DNA of 64,000 bases from Eubacteriales bacterium (GCA_030524545.1 JAUNGM010000013.1:1-64000); one strand, 5' to 3'. Shown: positions 9,601 to 17,295, counted from the first letter of the stretch. Made by a program: numbers and translations. Notes: generated by a model from the sequence alone, not told the origin.

Positions 9601-10803
9601 CTCTTCCTTCGAACCACCTATTTCTTCTATACTTCCCTCTTCTTCTGAAGCTCCCGGTTCTTCTAAACTACTCTCTTCTTCTAAACTATCCTTTTCTTCT
9701 GAACCAGCCGTTTCTTCCGAACTGTCCGGTTCCTCTGAATTACCCGTCTCTTCCGCGGGATTTTCGTCTTCCGAAATCTCTTCATCCGCAGTTTCCTCTG
9801 CGGCGTTTCCGCCTTCCTGACCGGACTCAGATTCTTCTCCGTCTGCAAAAATCTGACTTGCGGAATCCTCTGTTTCCTGACCTTCTTCATCGGAAATTTC
9901 CGGTTCTGCGGCTTGCTCTTCCGGAGCGTTTTCCGCTGCTGCCGTCTCCGGATTTGTCCATCCGACAGTCGTCTCTGCGGCCTCATTCCAGTTCAGGACA
10001 CTTCTCCATGCTCCGTTTACTTTCTGCAGCACTTCCGTATTCAAAAGTGCATCATAGGAATAAACTTCTTCAACATTCCGATATAGTAAAGCCGCATAAA
10101 AATCAGCTGTTTTTCCTGCCGGAAGAGTAAATTCCAGATAGTCATCTGTTACGATCTGCTCTCCATTTTCGTCAAGAAGAATGGTTCCGTTTTCATCCTG
10201 CTGATATATCTGTTTCCGGGAAACAGTCAGCTCTTCCGCACCATTCAGGGCACGTTCCAAAACTACCGGCGGAAGCACTGCTGTTTCCGGAATTTTTTCC
10301 TGTTTTTCCGTAAAAAGCAACACCTCCAGGTCATCAGCCGGGCTTCTGTCAGCGTTATCATACAGATGAATTCTGACGCGTGATTCTCCTTCTGATGCCA
10401 GGGAAGCATCCTCAGCATGGATCTGTATCCACTGGGCTTCCCCCTGCGCTTTTTTATCCTGTATTTCACCGGTTAATGTTACATTGACCTGCATAGGTTC
10501 GGATGTCGTTTCCTCAGCATTTTCTGCCGTATCCGGCACCATCTGTACAGGGCTGTTGTTCTCACCGCCGCTGCTGAATAGATCGCCGTCCTCGCCGGAG
10601 CTCCACACATCTGCTTCAGAATACTGGCTTAAAACCCGGGCTTCCTGCGCCTGCATTTCACCGTCAGAAAATGCTCCTTCAGGGCTGGATTCCGCACGTA
10701 CAAAATGGCTTGTTTCCACCAGATTCTCTACACCTGGTAGTGTACATACCATCATTACTCCAGCAAGCAGGGCCACTGCTTTTTGCCATTTTCGTCTTTT
10801 CAT
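3688..10803 (-). CDS. Giant pilus-tip adhesin with fibro-slime and Cna-B domains, LPXTG-type anchor
   Basis: This 2371-aa surface protein begins with a signal peptide (MKRRKWQKAVALLAG..., cleavage near VRAESS) and an AGGAGG-type site 6 bases before the ATG. Two related N-terminal modules share the core VTDDYLxFTLPAG (around residues 220 and 600). Between them lies a very acidic Glu/Ser-rich spacer (about 300-480) that contains ten tandem hexapeptides. A fibro-slime/PA14-like signature, GDDDVWVYIDDELVLDVGG, lies near 1470-1490. At least three Cna-B-like domains follow (starting near 1957, 2077 and 2221), the last with the E-box YRLTETKTAEGY (~2277). The sorting signal is FDIPATGS, then a membrane segment and RRREGKTS. 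It is the first gene of the operon with the major pilin and sortase, so a tip adhesin role is likely. Its ligand is unknown. Confidence 0.92.
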   Translation of the reverse strand: MKRRKWQKAVALLAGVMMVCTLPGVENLVETSHFVRAESSPEGAFSDGEMQAQEARVLSQYSEADVWSSGEDGDLFSSGGENNSPVQMVPDTAENAEETTSEPMQVNVTLTGEIQDKKAQGEAQWIQIHAEDASLASEGESRVRIHLYDNADRSPADDLEVLLFTEKQEKIPETAVLPPVVLERALNGAEELTVSRKQIYQQDENGTILLDENGEQIVTDDYLEFTLPAGKTADFYAALLYRNVEEVYSYDALLNTEVLQKVNGAWRSVLNWNEAAETTVGWTNPETAAAENAPEEQAAEPEISDEEGQETEDSASQIFADGEESESGQEGGNAAEETADEEISEDENPAEETGNSEEPDSSEETAGSEEKDSLEEESSLEEPGASEEEGSIEEIGGSKEEDDSEKSGTDEEENPTDDEEDQETEDIETDNTETEDTEADISKADMSEQEENTSRILVTMTKELGEGPEEMMTNEPEASEETKEEGAEVFQESDTDTTERIEETAVSGQTYAVHVQAQDLQPEAKYDSVVTIHLTDLATGLPATDVATAVCLSKEAALASEAAFETELPEAVQTPAGVQNLKVTRMQETADTETGESTVTDDYLQFTLPAGSSADFYLGLTYTTEEADYNKQLILDVKAVQYVPIEETAEPSVSDDADTAADPNPNQNTADDTSQSELLADESSAPTDAAQELLSAPVNIACTELVGLGDTPIEQVEDIEEFLQSDAAEELSETDSEDETQNNVQGVKTVDVLAGAQMLTMTWSAAAQTVSDDVTVYFAQPEEWAKNGYEVKVFIKPQSDSDTYNQLKNMVYTGQTYNGLKVYTVSFTSSECPYGGFSRMLFQAFENEKWVAEYNALEKIYTDSNKNWAKTSSFSGKIYNSATESWEEYIPFNPDDHTFFQDKTIYFENRGSESLTENITAIFYEKQDNNLAEVSKITMTSAGNNRYSVVIPTEACSYVQFCDANGRILGDTYSNFYGQGEGETGVESFIYNESSMCSYHYVSTADDSTWGTIGGRTVYYDATLSKLSYVGTEDAKGSKYGIPYPDDVVYYYATGTGKEPISGAMAKAEKDSWKDVYAVDLPEGYTRIRFTGWKDPSNETAAQNGDGTAMLDIPTNLVAPCFYGDSSDDAIYTGGNRGGYWDEVYSVRDAEAGKGKPVVDVPNGSFTRESNILYLNTTLYDYYTDYELNGNNRDDYNAAATVGSHRIYQPFRQLNQALSDYYSSVNAEYPLYWGNFQNYKGSHFTEISDTLGLYGFDKNGSSDLYKKFFYENNSMWGRNGAEITQAGQNATQGLAAKSLLNGNIALSSSDGSVFAAPFFNESFLNGSNSKNTVLGKVYHDVSFPFIKKSMTSGSSPSATGTVEYWYFNSADNESTTKNRNLQLQYDSQQEYFLKSMPEGVKGQTANTGYPATENGNYFPFNTTGQSGKAAQLNYGFGQKIEFTFRLTKDGTVMTTNNEKVPIEFNFSGDDDVWVYIDDELVLDVGGGHGVVSGRINFQDLTAWVSKVKNNNTSGGYKDNVTTAFPESLKNGIYEKDHTLTMFYMERGLWESNMEITFNFPDENKLQIEKVVDKTEVNDLFKKAFDNLSIFTFGIRNLATHYGTKDAVTNPVEPVSISLTSGVSYTPTPGNTFKLEPNLIGEKTNTVHWSAGLDDSTGTNRDKRYGTMTLNSAIDISDMQYLEFRFYYRYNDTPGLQHMYLQLVDTAGNIMGNKTDYLSGKVYGTSSMSHDQWVTVKIDLSKLQSDRGFNSQVAAIKFGYNWGRDIYLSDFTFYPSTLLMSGSTGFVTKQYEIPDYGTAVDSVLKAPVGAQYSSSNGNNYEIGTSGEFVLKNGETVTFHDQFRRGSYIALEEKAVTEEFKRLFSTSWTMYENESAVMYILEDSNTVTSRKATALVNVPDYAVDDGRTEKYITGSNDGQTIENAYKGEKPEDSTFVFRSYFEPDNTTNMVNLKVVYTNKVNTGSLVIRKEQETGSENLTGEYEFEVSFSDIGGMALENAPITTAVTLKAGEEIVINGIPLGTYFSVKEKQPSDGSVLSKITVNGVEQSLSEKTATGTISYEEGNSAEVIVKTVFTNVKKPVVNVNVKKVWKNADGTEMTDTPDSINVRLQRRIIINGEDQQYETVSGYEKITISPGYLEGKWKDYIYSIEGLDEYDNFQNQETRNKYEYRFVELDANDQPVENGGFIEPYKVTIETTETVADDIQIGSFATTITNTYSPKTILKITKVNVKNELLGGVEFKLEKLDSSREVIGVPVTETTGVTNEPTFGLAVFENLTDGTYRLTETKTAEGYSLLKDPITVVIDRTNGCTVDGENVVVTDNTISITITNQKKFDIPATGSWSRYIISLAGAILAGLAIIMYLLQKRRREGKTS
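9577..9756 (-). repeat. Ten tandem 18-bp units encoding acidic hexapeptides
   Basis: Inside the adhesin the protein reads AEETGN, SEEPDS, SEETAG, SEEKDS, LEEESS, LEEPGA, SEEEGS, IEEIGG, SKEEDD and SEKSGT in direct succession. That is exactly ten hexads with consensus (S/L/I)EExxx, encoded by degenerate 18-bp units. The flanking sequence is also acidic but loses the six-residue register. Confidence 0.85.
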
Positions 10804-10892
10804 GCTGCTCCTCCCTTTCCTTTTTTCCTGCCTTTATCTGCCACGATTTTTATCGTTTTTCATTGCTTTTTTCATTCCCTTAAGTAGTTTTT

Positions 10893-10939
10893 ATTATAAA
10901 AGAGGTGCTCTTCCGTCGATATATAATTTTTCCACGAAA
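10893..10939 (-). promoter_or_regulatory. Candidate pilus operon promoter with activator-site palindrome
   Basis: On the minus strand a consensus -10 TATAAT (10893-10898) lies ~90 bases before the adhesin start but has no recognisable -35 (TATCGA at 17-bp spacing). A perfect TTTC-N3-GAAA palindrome, TTTCGTGGAAA, lies at 10929-10939, centred about 38 bp upstream of the -10, roughly position -48. The same 11 bases occur in the tandem repeats upstream of the response regulator gene. Together this looks like an activator-dependent promoter. Confidence 0.5.
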
Positions 10940-11009
10940 CATATAACTTTTATTTTTTTTACATAGATTTGTCACATTACAATTGCAGCTTTTATTTAAA
11001 ACAATATTT

Positions 11010-11064
11010 CCGAAAAAAAAACAGCCAGACGCGGCATATCTGATGATATTGCCGCGCCTGACTG
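11010..11064 (-). terminator. Strong intrinsic terminator of the response regulator gene
   Basis: A 15-bp near-perfect stem (11022-11036 with 11050-11064) is followed on the minus strand by nine U (11013-11021). It ends the response regulator transcript and separates it from the adhesin operon. A smaller CCGGGA/TCCCGG hairpin precedes it at about 11072-11091. Confidence 0.92.
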
Positions 11065-11163
11065 CGCTTGTCCGGGATTTTTCTTTCCCGGAATTTCTAT
11101 TTATGAATCTTTTTCTCCGCGTTTTTTCTTCCCGGATCTTTCCTTTCAGAAGGTTTCCTTTCT

Positions 11164-12687
11164 TTAATTTTCCTCTCCTGAATTTACACCCCGCCGGAAT
11201 TTCTCTGGACTGCACCCGTAGTATTCACGGAAGCTTTTGCAGAAATAGGAGGAGTTGGTAAACCCCGTTTCTTTGCAGATCTGAACGATCTTTTTATTGG
11301 TATTCTGGAGAAGTTCCCTGGCTTTTTCCAGGCGGTAGACACGGATAAAACGGCTCAGTCCTTCCCCCGTCTCCTTCTTAAATATGTGGCTCATATAACC
11401 TGGTGACAGAAATACCCCCCCCCCGAGAATTTCCACACTTAATTCCTCCGCATAATGTTCATATATGTAGCTTTTCACCTTTTCTACATCGCTTCTGGCG
11501 TTGCTCTGATTGGCAAAAACCGTCTCTTCATAAACACGGATATTCTCTTCCAGGATATCCGTAAGTTCCTGCATACTTGTACACTGGTACAGTGCATCCA
11601 CCGTCTGGTTACATTTCTCCTGCGACAGATGCATACTTTTATACAATTCCTTAATAATACCAAAACAGGAAAACTTAATATAAATATGGGATACCTGTCC
11701 CACTGCCTTTCCCTGTGCGTCAAATTTTCTGAAATGTTCCCACAAATGGGAAATATCCTGCAGGCGGATATCTTCTTCCATCTTTTCCAGAAGTTCTCCG
11801 ATGATCTCCTGGTTATTTTTCCCTTCCGTCGCCATATCAGGAAGGAAAACTCTGTTTTCGTGGTGATAGAAACGGTTTTCCATAAGGAGCTCCACTTCAC
11901 GGAACGCCTCCGGCATCTGCATCCCATCCTCTATACGGCTGCTGACCGCCACATAACATTCCGCCTGCAGCCGTTCGGCCATATACTCATAAATGTGCTT
12001 TCCCATTATGGGAAAATCCACTTTCACACGTTCACCAAAAAGGAGCAGGGAACGGTGTTCATCCAGGTTCAGATAATAAAACGGCAATTGCAGCTCGCCT
12101 TCCAGAAGCTCATGAAAATTCTCTTTTAATTCTTCAAAAAAGTTGTCCTCTGTCTCAATGAGAACCAGCCTGCGTACATTACTCCACCAGGAAATATCCA
12201 GCATCCCTTCTGCTTCTTTTACAATATCCTGCTTTCCTGTATGCAGATATTTCTGCAGGAAATACTCCTCTAAAAAGTCCTGGTTTTTGCGGAAAATGAT
12301 GGTCTTCTGCTCATGCTCTTCCACCCAGTCCAGCGTCTTATTCAGGACTTTTGAAAATTCATCCGGGTCGATCGGTTTCAAAATATAATCCAATGCCCCG
12401 TTTTTGATTGCCTCTCTTGCATATTCAAAGTCACTGTAACCACTAAAAAGAACAATCGCTATTTTTTCAGATAATTCCCGTGTTTTATTGACCAGTTCAA
12501 TCCCTGACATAAAAGGCATTTTAATATCAGTAAACAGGATATCCGGCTTTTTTTTCCTGACCAGCTCGTATGCATCCTTTCCGTTCTTTGCCTCCAGGAT
12601 CTCTACTTCGAGATTCTCCCGCTCGATCAGGCTGATAATTCCCTGACGTTCGATTTTTTCATCATCTGCGATTAAAATCGTTCTCAA
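11164..12687 (-). CDS. YesN-like response regulator, REC plus AraC-type HTH (orphan, in pilus locus)
   Basis: This 507-aa protein has a receiver domain with phospho-acceptor Asp54 (ILFTDIKMP), acidic pair DD at 8-9 and Lys in LKPID, a long middle region, and a C-terminal AraC double HTH (about 400-500, ending GCSPEKFRRG). The start is TTG at 12687, chosen for GGAGG seven bases upstream. No histidine kinase gene adjoins it. The closest relative in the window is the regulator at 20870-22408, alike through the middle domain as well (YFLQKYLHTG against YFLQNYLYTG). In the first HTH the paralogue has LAEKV where this protein has LGGGV, encoded by ten consecutive G. Lying between the two pilus gene groups, it probably controls them. 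Confidence 0.92.
   Translation of the reverse strand: MRTILIADDEKIERQGIISLIERENLEVEILEAKNGKDAYELVRKKKPDILFTDIKMPFMSGIELVNKTRELSEKIAIVLFSGYSDFEYAREAIKNGALDYILKPIDPDEFSKVLNKTLDWVEEHEQKTIIFRKNQDFLEEYFLQKYLHTGKQDIVKEAEGMLDISWWSNVRRLVLIETEDNFFEELKENFHELLEGELQLPFYYLNLDEHRSLLLFGERVKVDFPIMGKHIYEYMAERLQAECYVAVSSRIEDGMQMPEAFREVELLMENRFYHHENRVFLPDMATEGKNNQEIIGELLEKMEEDIRLQDISHLWEHFRKFDAQGKAVGQVSHIYIKFSCFGIIKELYKSMHLSQEKCNQTVDALYQCTSMQELTDILEENIRVYEETVFANQSNARSDVEKVKSYIYEHYAEELSVEILGGGVFLSPGYMSHIFKKETGEGLSRFIRVYRLEKARELLQNTNKKIVQICKETGFTNSSYFCKSFREYYGCSPEKFRRGVNSGEEN
11415..11424 (-). repeat. G10 homopolymer tract inside the HTH of the response regulator
   Basis: Ten consecutive C on the plus strand read as ten G in the coding strand. 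They encode Gly-Gly-Gly plus the first base of Val at about residues 422-425. The frame is intact at this length; gain or loss of one G would remove most of the DNA-binding domain. Confidence 0.95.
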
Positions 12688-12737
12688 TTTCCTTCCTCCC
12701 TGGCAATTATTTACATTTCTTTGTATATGTAAACAAC

Positions 12738-12766
12738 ATTATAGTCATTATTCATCCAATAGACAA
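12738..12766 (-). promoter_or_regulatory. Promoter of the pilus-locus response regulator
   Basis: TTGTCT (12761-12766), a 17-bp spacer and TATAAT (12738-12743) lie about 50 bases upstream of the TTG start on the minus strand. Confidence 0.7.
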
Positions 12767-12801
12767 GTATCAAATATGGTAATTTTGCCAATATTTTTTA
12801 G

Positions 12802-12839
12802 CGAAAACAGCCCGTTTCCACGAAAACCGTCTGTTTCCA
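12802..12839 (-). promoter_or_regulatory. Two tandem 19-bp repeats, candidate AraC-type operator
   Basis: On the minus strand TGGAAACAGACGGTTTTCG is followed at once by TGGAAACGGGCTGTTTTCG (three mismatches). Each copy is a GGAAAC-N-GTTTTC dyad. The junction creates the palindrome TTTCGTGGAAA (12815-12825), also found upstream of the adhesin. The array ends about 36 bp upstream of the -35 of the regulator promoter, so autoregulation is plausible. Confidence 0.6.
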
Positions 12840-12850
12840 TAAACGCCTTT

Positions 12851-12881
12851 AGCCGCATCAACTATTCCTGTTGATGCGGCT
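12851..12881 (-). terminator. Stem-loop after the minor pilin gene
   Basis: A perfect 12-bp stem (12851-12862 with 12870-12881) with a 7-base loop lies 10 bases after the minor pilin stop. No U-tract follows on the minus strand, so termination efficiency is doubtful. Confidence 0.5.
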
Positions 12882-12891
12882 TTGAACCAGG

Positions 12892-14121
12892 CTATCTTAA
12901 TTTTTCTTTAATGATTGAATAGATAGGAAGTGAAATTGCCACAATTGCCAGAATCAGCAATACAATATACATTCCAATCGGTGTATTGTCGCCCGTCTTG
13001 ACCGGCGTTCCCTGTGAGGAACCGCCTGATGTATTCGGTGTACCGGATGAAGATCCGCCAGACGGAGTATTGCCGCCCGGTGTTGGTGTGATACTTTCTT
13101 CCGGTTCCGGCGTTATTGTTACTTCCGGTGTCGGTGTTACCGTTTTCTCCGGTTCCGGTGTTACTGTTACTTCCTGAGTTGGCGTTATATCCGGTGTCGC
13201 CGATGCTTCCGGTGTGGGCGTGATTTCCGGTGTCGGTGTTGCTTCCGGATAGTTTATAACCGTAAGTTTCTGAACTTCCCCTGATACAGCAGTGTAAACA
13301 CCTTCCACCTTCTGTACCTCTCCGATTTTTTCTATGGTAAATTCTGCAGGCTGTTCTGAAAGAACATATCCATCAGGTGCTTTTACCTCTACAAACCGGT
13401 AAGTTCCCACCGGCAGGTTGCTGACTGCAAACTGTCCGTTCTCGTTTGTCACAAGGCTTGTCTCCAGCTCCGCCCAGTAGAAAACACCTTTTTCATCATA
13501 ATCGATTTCCGTTCCTTCCGGAACAGTCTCTCCGCTTTCCAGGTATCGCTTTTCCTCAAGAGCAAAGATCGCGTATGGGAGCAGCTCTCCGTTTTCATTC
13601 TCTTTGGAAACAATGACTGCTCCGCCGGGGAAAGAATATTTCAGATCCACTACAGCGTCATAGGTTTCTTCTGAGGTTCCTGCTTTCGTATACGGGATGG
13701 GAATCAGTGCAGCCTGCACCTTCAAAAACTCTTCTCCTGCTGTCTGGGCTGCCAGGTACAGTGCGGGAGGCAGACGTTTCAATACTGCATTTCCGTCCTC
13801 GTTTACCTTTGCCGTCAGGCCTGATACCTGATGCTCCGCAGCGTACTCGGCCAGCGCTGCCGCCGCTTCCCCCGCTGCCTGGGAATCTCCCATATCTTCA
13901 ACTGTGATCCCGCAGTCCCGGAATTCTTCACAGTAAATAAATCCTCCATCCTGAAGCTCAGCCACGGTATACAATGTGATTTCCACGCCCGCGGCATCCG
14001 GTGAAAGCCGGAGCGTAACACTGCCCGTATCCGCTGCCCCTACCTGCAGGCCGGTGAGAATCACCAGTGCCGCCAGTGCCAGCCATAAGACAAGGCTCTT
14101 TATGATTTTCTTTCCCTTCAT
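12892..14121 (-). CDS. Minor pilin / pilus base subunit with TPTPE stalk and PVKTG sorting signal
   Basis: This 409-aa secreted protein has an N-terminal signal peptide (LVLWLALAALVILTG, cleavage near GAADTG) and an N-terminal beta region. A SpaA/Cna-B domain follows with the E-box YRFVEVKAPDGY (~240). A Thr/Pro/Glu repeat stalk (about 290-365, TPTPE and TPEPE units) and a Gly/Ser linker lead to a wall-sorting signal PVKTGD (~373), a membrane segment and the charged tail KEKLR. The stalk suggests a protein that spans the cell wall, as basal pilins do. The gene follows the second sortase with a 6-base gap. The sorting motif differs from LPSTG and IPATG of the other two pilus proteins, so a different sortase may anchor it. 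Confidence 0.85.
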   Translation of the reverse strand: MKGKKIIKSLVLWLALAALVILTGLQVGAADTGSVTLRLSPDAAGVEITLYTVAELQDGGFIYCEEFRDCGITVEDMGDSQAAGEAAAALAEYAAEHQVSGLTAKVNEDGNAVLKRLPPALYLAAQTAGEEFLKVQAALIPIPYTKAGTSEETYDAVVDLKYSFPGGAVIVSKENENGELLPYAIFALEEKRYLESGETVPEGTEIDYDEKGVFYWAELETSLVTNENGQFAVSNLPVGTYRFVEVKAPDGYVLSEQPAEFTIEKIGEVQKVEGVYTAVSGEVQKLTVINYPEATPTPEITPTPEASATPDITPTQEVTVTPEPEKTVTPTPEVTITPEPEESITPTPGGNTPSGGSSSGTPNTSGGSSQGTPVKTGDNTPIGMYIVLLILAIVAISLPIYSIIKEKLR

Positions 14122-14127
14122 ACTAAA

Positions 14128-14964
14128 TCAATCCTCTTTCTTTTTCAGCTTCTTCCCTGCTGTATGGCGTCTGCGTACAACAATCATGATGATTACAATT
14201 ATGACAACTGCTGCAGCGCCGCCGATGATCATGCTAAGCGGAATCCTCTTTTCTTCAGGCTCCTTTTCCGAAGCCCGAAGGGAAATTGTTTCCGGGTTAT
14301 ATTCCGTTCTCTCTCCCCGCACCAGGAGCCTGTGGGTATTGGCCCCATAAGGTACACAGGTAACAAGTGTTACTAAGTCTTTTCCCTCTTCAATCTGAAT
14401 ATCCTTTGTATCCTCAGGAAGGACTGTCAGAATCTGATCTACTTTATACGCCAGTGTCTCATCCAGAACATGTAAGAAAAACAAATCTCCCTCTTCCATC
14501 TTGTCCAGATTTGTAAAGATCTTTGCCGTGGGCAGCCCGGTATGCCCGGAAAGTACACAATGTGTAGATGGGCCTCCTACAGGCAGGGAGGTCTGGGGCA
14601 TATGCCCCACACCTCGCCTCAGCGCCCGTTCTTCCACGCTGTGATAGATGGGAAGGTAAATATCCAGCTTCGGAATCTCCAGAAATCCAATGGAGTCCGT
14701 TATGGCAAGCATATCCTCATAATCTGCTTCTGAAACTCCCTCATCACTGTTCAGGAGCCGGTTGTATTTCTCAGCCTCTGACTTCATATCCGAGAGGGAT
14801 TCCGCATCCTCATCCTTCACTGTCGATCTGTAATCTAAGATCACTTCTTCCGCCTCATATTCGCTGATCCAATTGCTCACATACGGATATCCGACAACAC
14901 ACCCTCCTCCCAGTACAAACAAAACACCTACCAGGAGGAAAAATTTTCTGATCTTGTTTTTCAT
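14128..14964 (-). CDS. Class C sortase (second copy)
   Basis: This 278-aa paralogue of the sortase at 381-1232 has the same topology: an N-terminal membrane segment (about 8-27) and a C-terminal one (about 243-263) followed by a basic tail. Catalytic residues are His in LSGHTG (~138), Cys in TLVTC (~202) and Arg in HRLLVRG. No Asp-Pro-aromatic lid motif is present. The ATG overlaps the stop of glycogen phosphorylase in an ATGA arrangement and lacks a strong ribosome binding site of its own, so it is probably translationally coupled to it. The gene downstream encodes the PVKTG minor pilin, a likely substrate. Two class C sortases in one pilus locus may divide shaft polymerisation and base attachment. 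Confidence 0.92.
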   Translation of the reverse strand: MKNKIRKFFLLVGVLFVLGGGCVVGYPYVSNWISEYEAEEVILDYRSTVKDEDAESLSDMKSEAEKYNRLLNSDEGVSEADYEDMLAITDSIGFLEIPKLDIYLPIYHSVEERALRRGVGHMPQTSLPVGGPSTHCVLSGHTGLPTAKIFTNLDKMEEGDLFFLHVLDETLAYKVDQILTVLPEDTKDIQIEEGKDLVTLVTCVPYGANTHRLLVRGERTEYNPETISLRASEKEPEEKRIPLSMIIGGAAAVVIIVIIMIVVRRRHTAGKKLKKKED

Positions 14965-17225
14965 AATTTCCAGATATCGCGGTTATACTCAGCAATGGTG
15001 CGGTCAGAGGAGAAGAATCCTGCCTTAGCGGTATTTACAAGCATCTTTCCGGCCCATTCCTTCCTGTTCTCGTATGCTGCAAAGATTTCTTCTTTTTTCT
15101 CTATGTAATCGTTGATATCCAGAAGTGTCATGAACCAGTCTTTGTTTACCAGGTTCTCATGCAGGCGTTTCAGGCTTTCTTCATCACCAATGCTTAAAAG
15201 CTTTTCGCTTACGATAAAGTCCAGTATTTCTCTGATATGTGCATCATTCTCATAATACTCTCCTGCCTTGTATCCGGATGTCGCATACAGGTCAATCACC
15301 TCTGCGCTGGATTTGCCAAAGATATAAATGTTCTCCGCACCCACCAGGTCGCTGATCTCCACATTGGCGCCGTCCATGGTTCCAAGCGTTACTGCACCGT
15401 TCAGCATAAATTTCATATTTCCGGTTCCGGAAGCCTCCTTGGATGCCAGGGAGATCTGTTCGGAAACATCACATGCAGGAATCAGTTTTCCTGCTTTTGT
15501 TACATTGTAGTTCTCCACCATAACGATCTTTAAGTACGGGCTTACCTCCGGGTCATGGTCAATCAGCTCCTGAAGGCAGAGGATCAGGTGGATAATATCC
15601 TTTGCGATCACATATGCAGGCGCTGCCTTTGCTCCGAAGATCATGGTGATCGGTGTTTTCGGCAGCCTGCCGGCTTTGATCTCCATGTACTTATGAATGA
15701 TATACAGCGTATTCATCTGCTGGCGTTTATACTCGTGAAGACGTTTAACCTGGATGTCAAAGATGGAATGTTCGTCCACCTCAATGCCCTCTTTCTCTTT
15801 CAGATATGCTTTCAGGCAAAGCTTATTGTCTTCCTTGATCTTCAGCATCCGCTCCAGGACTGCCTCATCCCCGCGGTAATCCATCAGCTTTTCAAGTTCT
15901 GCTGCGTCCTTTTTCCAGCCCTCTCCGATCAATTCGGTAATATAATCCGATAATTCCCCATTGCAGTGCATCAGCCATCTGCGGAAGGTAATTCCGTTTG
16001 TCTTATTGTTAAATTTTTCCGGGTACAGATCATAAAACGGTTTCAGCTCGGAGTCCTTAAGGATTTCCGTGTGAAGTGCTGCCACGCCGTTCACACTGAA
16101 TCCGTAATGGATATCCATATTTGCCATATGCACACGGTTTTCCTTGTCGATCACTGCCACTGCAGGATCTTCATATTTTGCCTTTGCCCGTTTGTCAAGC
16201 TCACGGATGATCGGCATAATGGAGGGCGCTACCTCCTCCAGATATTCCACAGGCCATTTTTCCAACGCTTCCGCCAGAATGGTGTGGTTCGTATAGGCGC
16301 ATGTCCTGGATACGATCTCAATGGATTCGTCCATGGAAATTCCCCTTGCAGTCAGGAGACGGATCAGTTCCGGAATGACCATGGAAGGATGTGTATCATT
16401 GATCTGCACTACCGCATGTTCATAAAGCCTGTGCAGGTCATACCCCTTATCCTCCATTTCCTTCAAAATAAGCTGTGCTGCGTTGCTTACCATAAAATAC
16501 TGCTGGTAAACGCGCAGAAGGTGTCCGGCACGGTCGCTGTCATCCGGATACAAAAACAGCGTCAGGTTTCTGGCAATATCGCCCTTATCAAAGGAAATGC
16601 CCTCTTCTACCATGGTCTCATCAATCGTATTTACATCAAAAAGGTGAAGCTTGTTTACAGCCGTCTGTCCGTAGCCTGGTACATCAATGTCATACAGCAC
16701 GGACTGCAGGGTAAAATGCCCGAAGATGACGTCAAACCGGATTCCCGTATCTTTCAGCCAGCTTTCCTTTGTGATCCACGGGTCTTTCACCTCTTTTTGC
16801 TTGTTCTCTTCAAATACCTGGCGGAACAGGCCGAAATGATAGTTCAGCCCGATTCCCGCGCCATTCAGCCCAAGGGTTGCAATGGAATCCAGGAAACATG
16901 CTGCAAGACGTCCCAGGCCGCCGTTTCCAAGGGATGGTTCCGGTTCTGCTTCCTCCACGGCTTCCAGGCTCTTACCGTTTTTCGCAAGGATTTCCTTTAC
17001 CTCGTCATAAATCCCAAGATTGATCATATTATTCGAAAGCAGCTTGCCAATCAGGAATTCAGCGGAAATATAGTAGATTTTTTTGCTTCCCTCATTTGCA
17101 GGTCTGGCGTCACATTCTTCCTTCACCAGAGCAAGCAGTGCATAGTAAAGCTGCTGTTCGTCTGCGTCTGACACCCTCGTTCCCAGCAGTTTCTCAATCC
17201 TCTGTTCTAAATTCTTTTTTTCCAT
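14961..17225 (-). CDS. glgP: Glycogen/maltodextrin phosphorylase
   Basis: This 754-aa cytosolic enzyme releases glucose 1-phosphate from alpha-1,4-glucans by phosphorolysis. Family hallmarks are the N-terminal [12 protein letters not shown] and [16 protein letters not shown], and the pyridoxal-phosphate site [10 protein letters not shown] (Lys near 604) followed by [13 protein letters not shown]. The start was set at the ATG at 17225 because GGAGG lies five bases upstream; the in-frame ATG at 17237 has no site. The length is slightly below the usual 790-850 aa of the family. It is the first gene of a transcript that continues into a pilus sortase and minor pilin, with a 4-base overlap, which is an unexpected partnership. 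Confidence 0.96.
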   Translation of the reverse strand: MEKKNLEQRIEKLLGTRVSDADEQQLYYALLALVKEECDARPANEGSKKIYYISAEFLIGKLLSNNMINLGIYDEVKEILAKNGKSLEAVEEAEPEPSLGNGGLGRLAACFLDSIATLGLNGAGIGLNYHFGLFRQVFEENKQKEVKDPWITKESWLKDTGIRFDVIFGHFTLQSVLYDIDVPGYGQTAVNKLHLFDVNTIDETMVEEGISFDKGDIARNLTLFLYPDDSDRAGHLLRVYQQYFMVSNAAQLILKEMEDKGYDLHRLYEHAVVQINDTHPSMVIPELIRLLTARGISMDESIEIVSRTCAYTNHTILAEALEKWPVEYLEEVAPSIMPIIRELDKRAKAKYEDPAVAVIDKENRVHMANMDIHYGFSVNGVAALHTEILKDSELKPFYDLYPEKFNNKTNGITFRRWLMHCNGELSDYITELIGEGWKKDAAELEKLMDYRGDEAVLERMLKIKEDNKLCLKAYLKEKEGIEVDEHSIFDIQVKRLHEYKRQQMNTLYIIHKYMEIKAGRLPKTPITMIFGAKAAPAYVIAKDIIHLILCLQELIDHDPEVSPYLKIVMVENYNVTKAGKLIPACDVSEQISLASKEASGTGNMKFMLNGAVTLGTMDGANVEISDLVGAENIYIFGKSSAEVIDLYATSGYKAGEYYENDAHIREILDFIVSEKLLSIGDEESLKRLHENLVNKDWFMTLLDINDYIEKKEEIFAAYENRKEWAGKMLVNTAKAGFFSSDRTIAEYNRDIWKL

Positions 17226-17266
17226 AGCATCCTCCATGATTTTCTGCTTTTCAGTTATCTGTCGTC

Positions 17267-17295
17267 AGTATAAAATATCAAGAGGTTGTTGAAAA
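17267..17295 (-). promoter_or_regulatory. Probable promoter of the glgP-sortase-pilin operon
   Basis: TTTTCA (17290-17295), a 17-bp spacer and TATACT (17267-17272) lie about 40 bases upstream of the glgP start on the minus strand. Confidence 0.5.

Noticed and set aside
9444-10130. Long plus-strand frames opposite the acidic region of the adhesin
   Set aside because: They are the complement of Glu/Ser codon repeats, lack ribosome binding sites and give Leu/Pro-rich nonsense; the minus-strand gene has signal peptide, domains and sorting signal.
15966-17171. A 401-codon plus-strand frame opposite glycogen phosphorylase
   Set aside because: It is a shadow of the glgP codon pattern with no recognisable domain; the minus strand encodes all glgP motifs.
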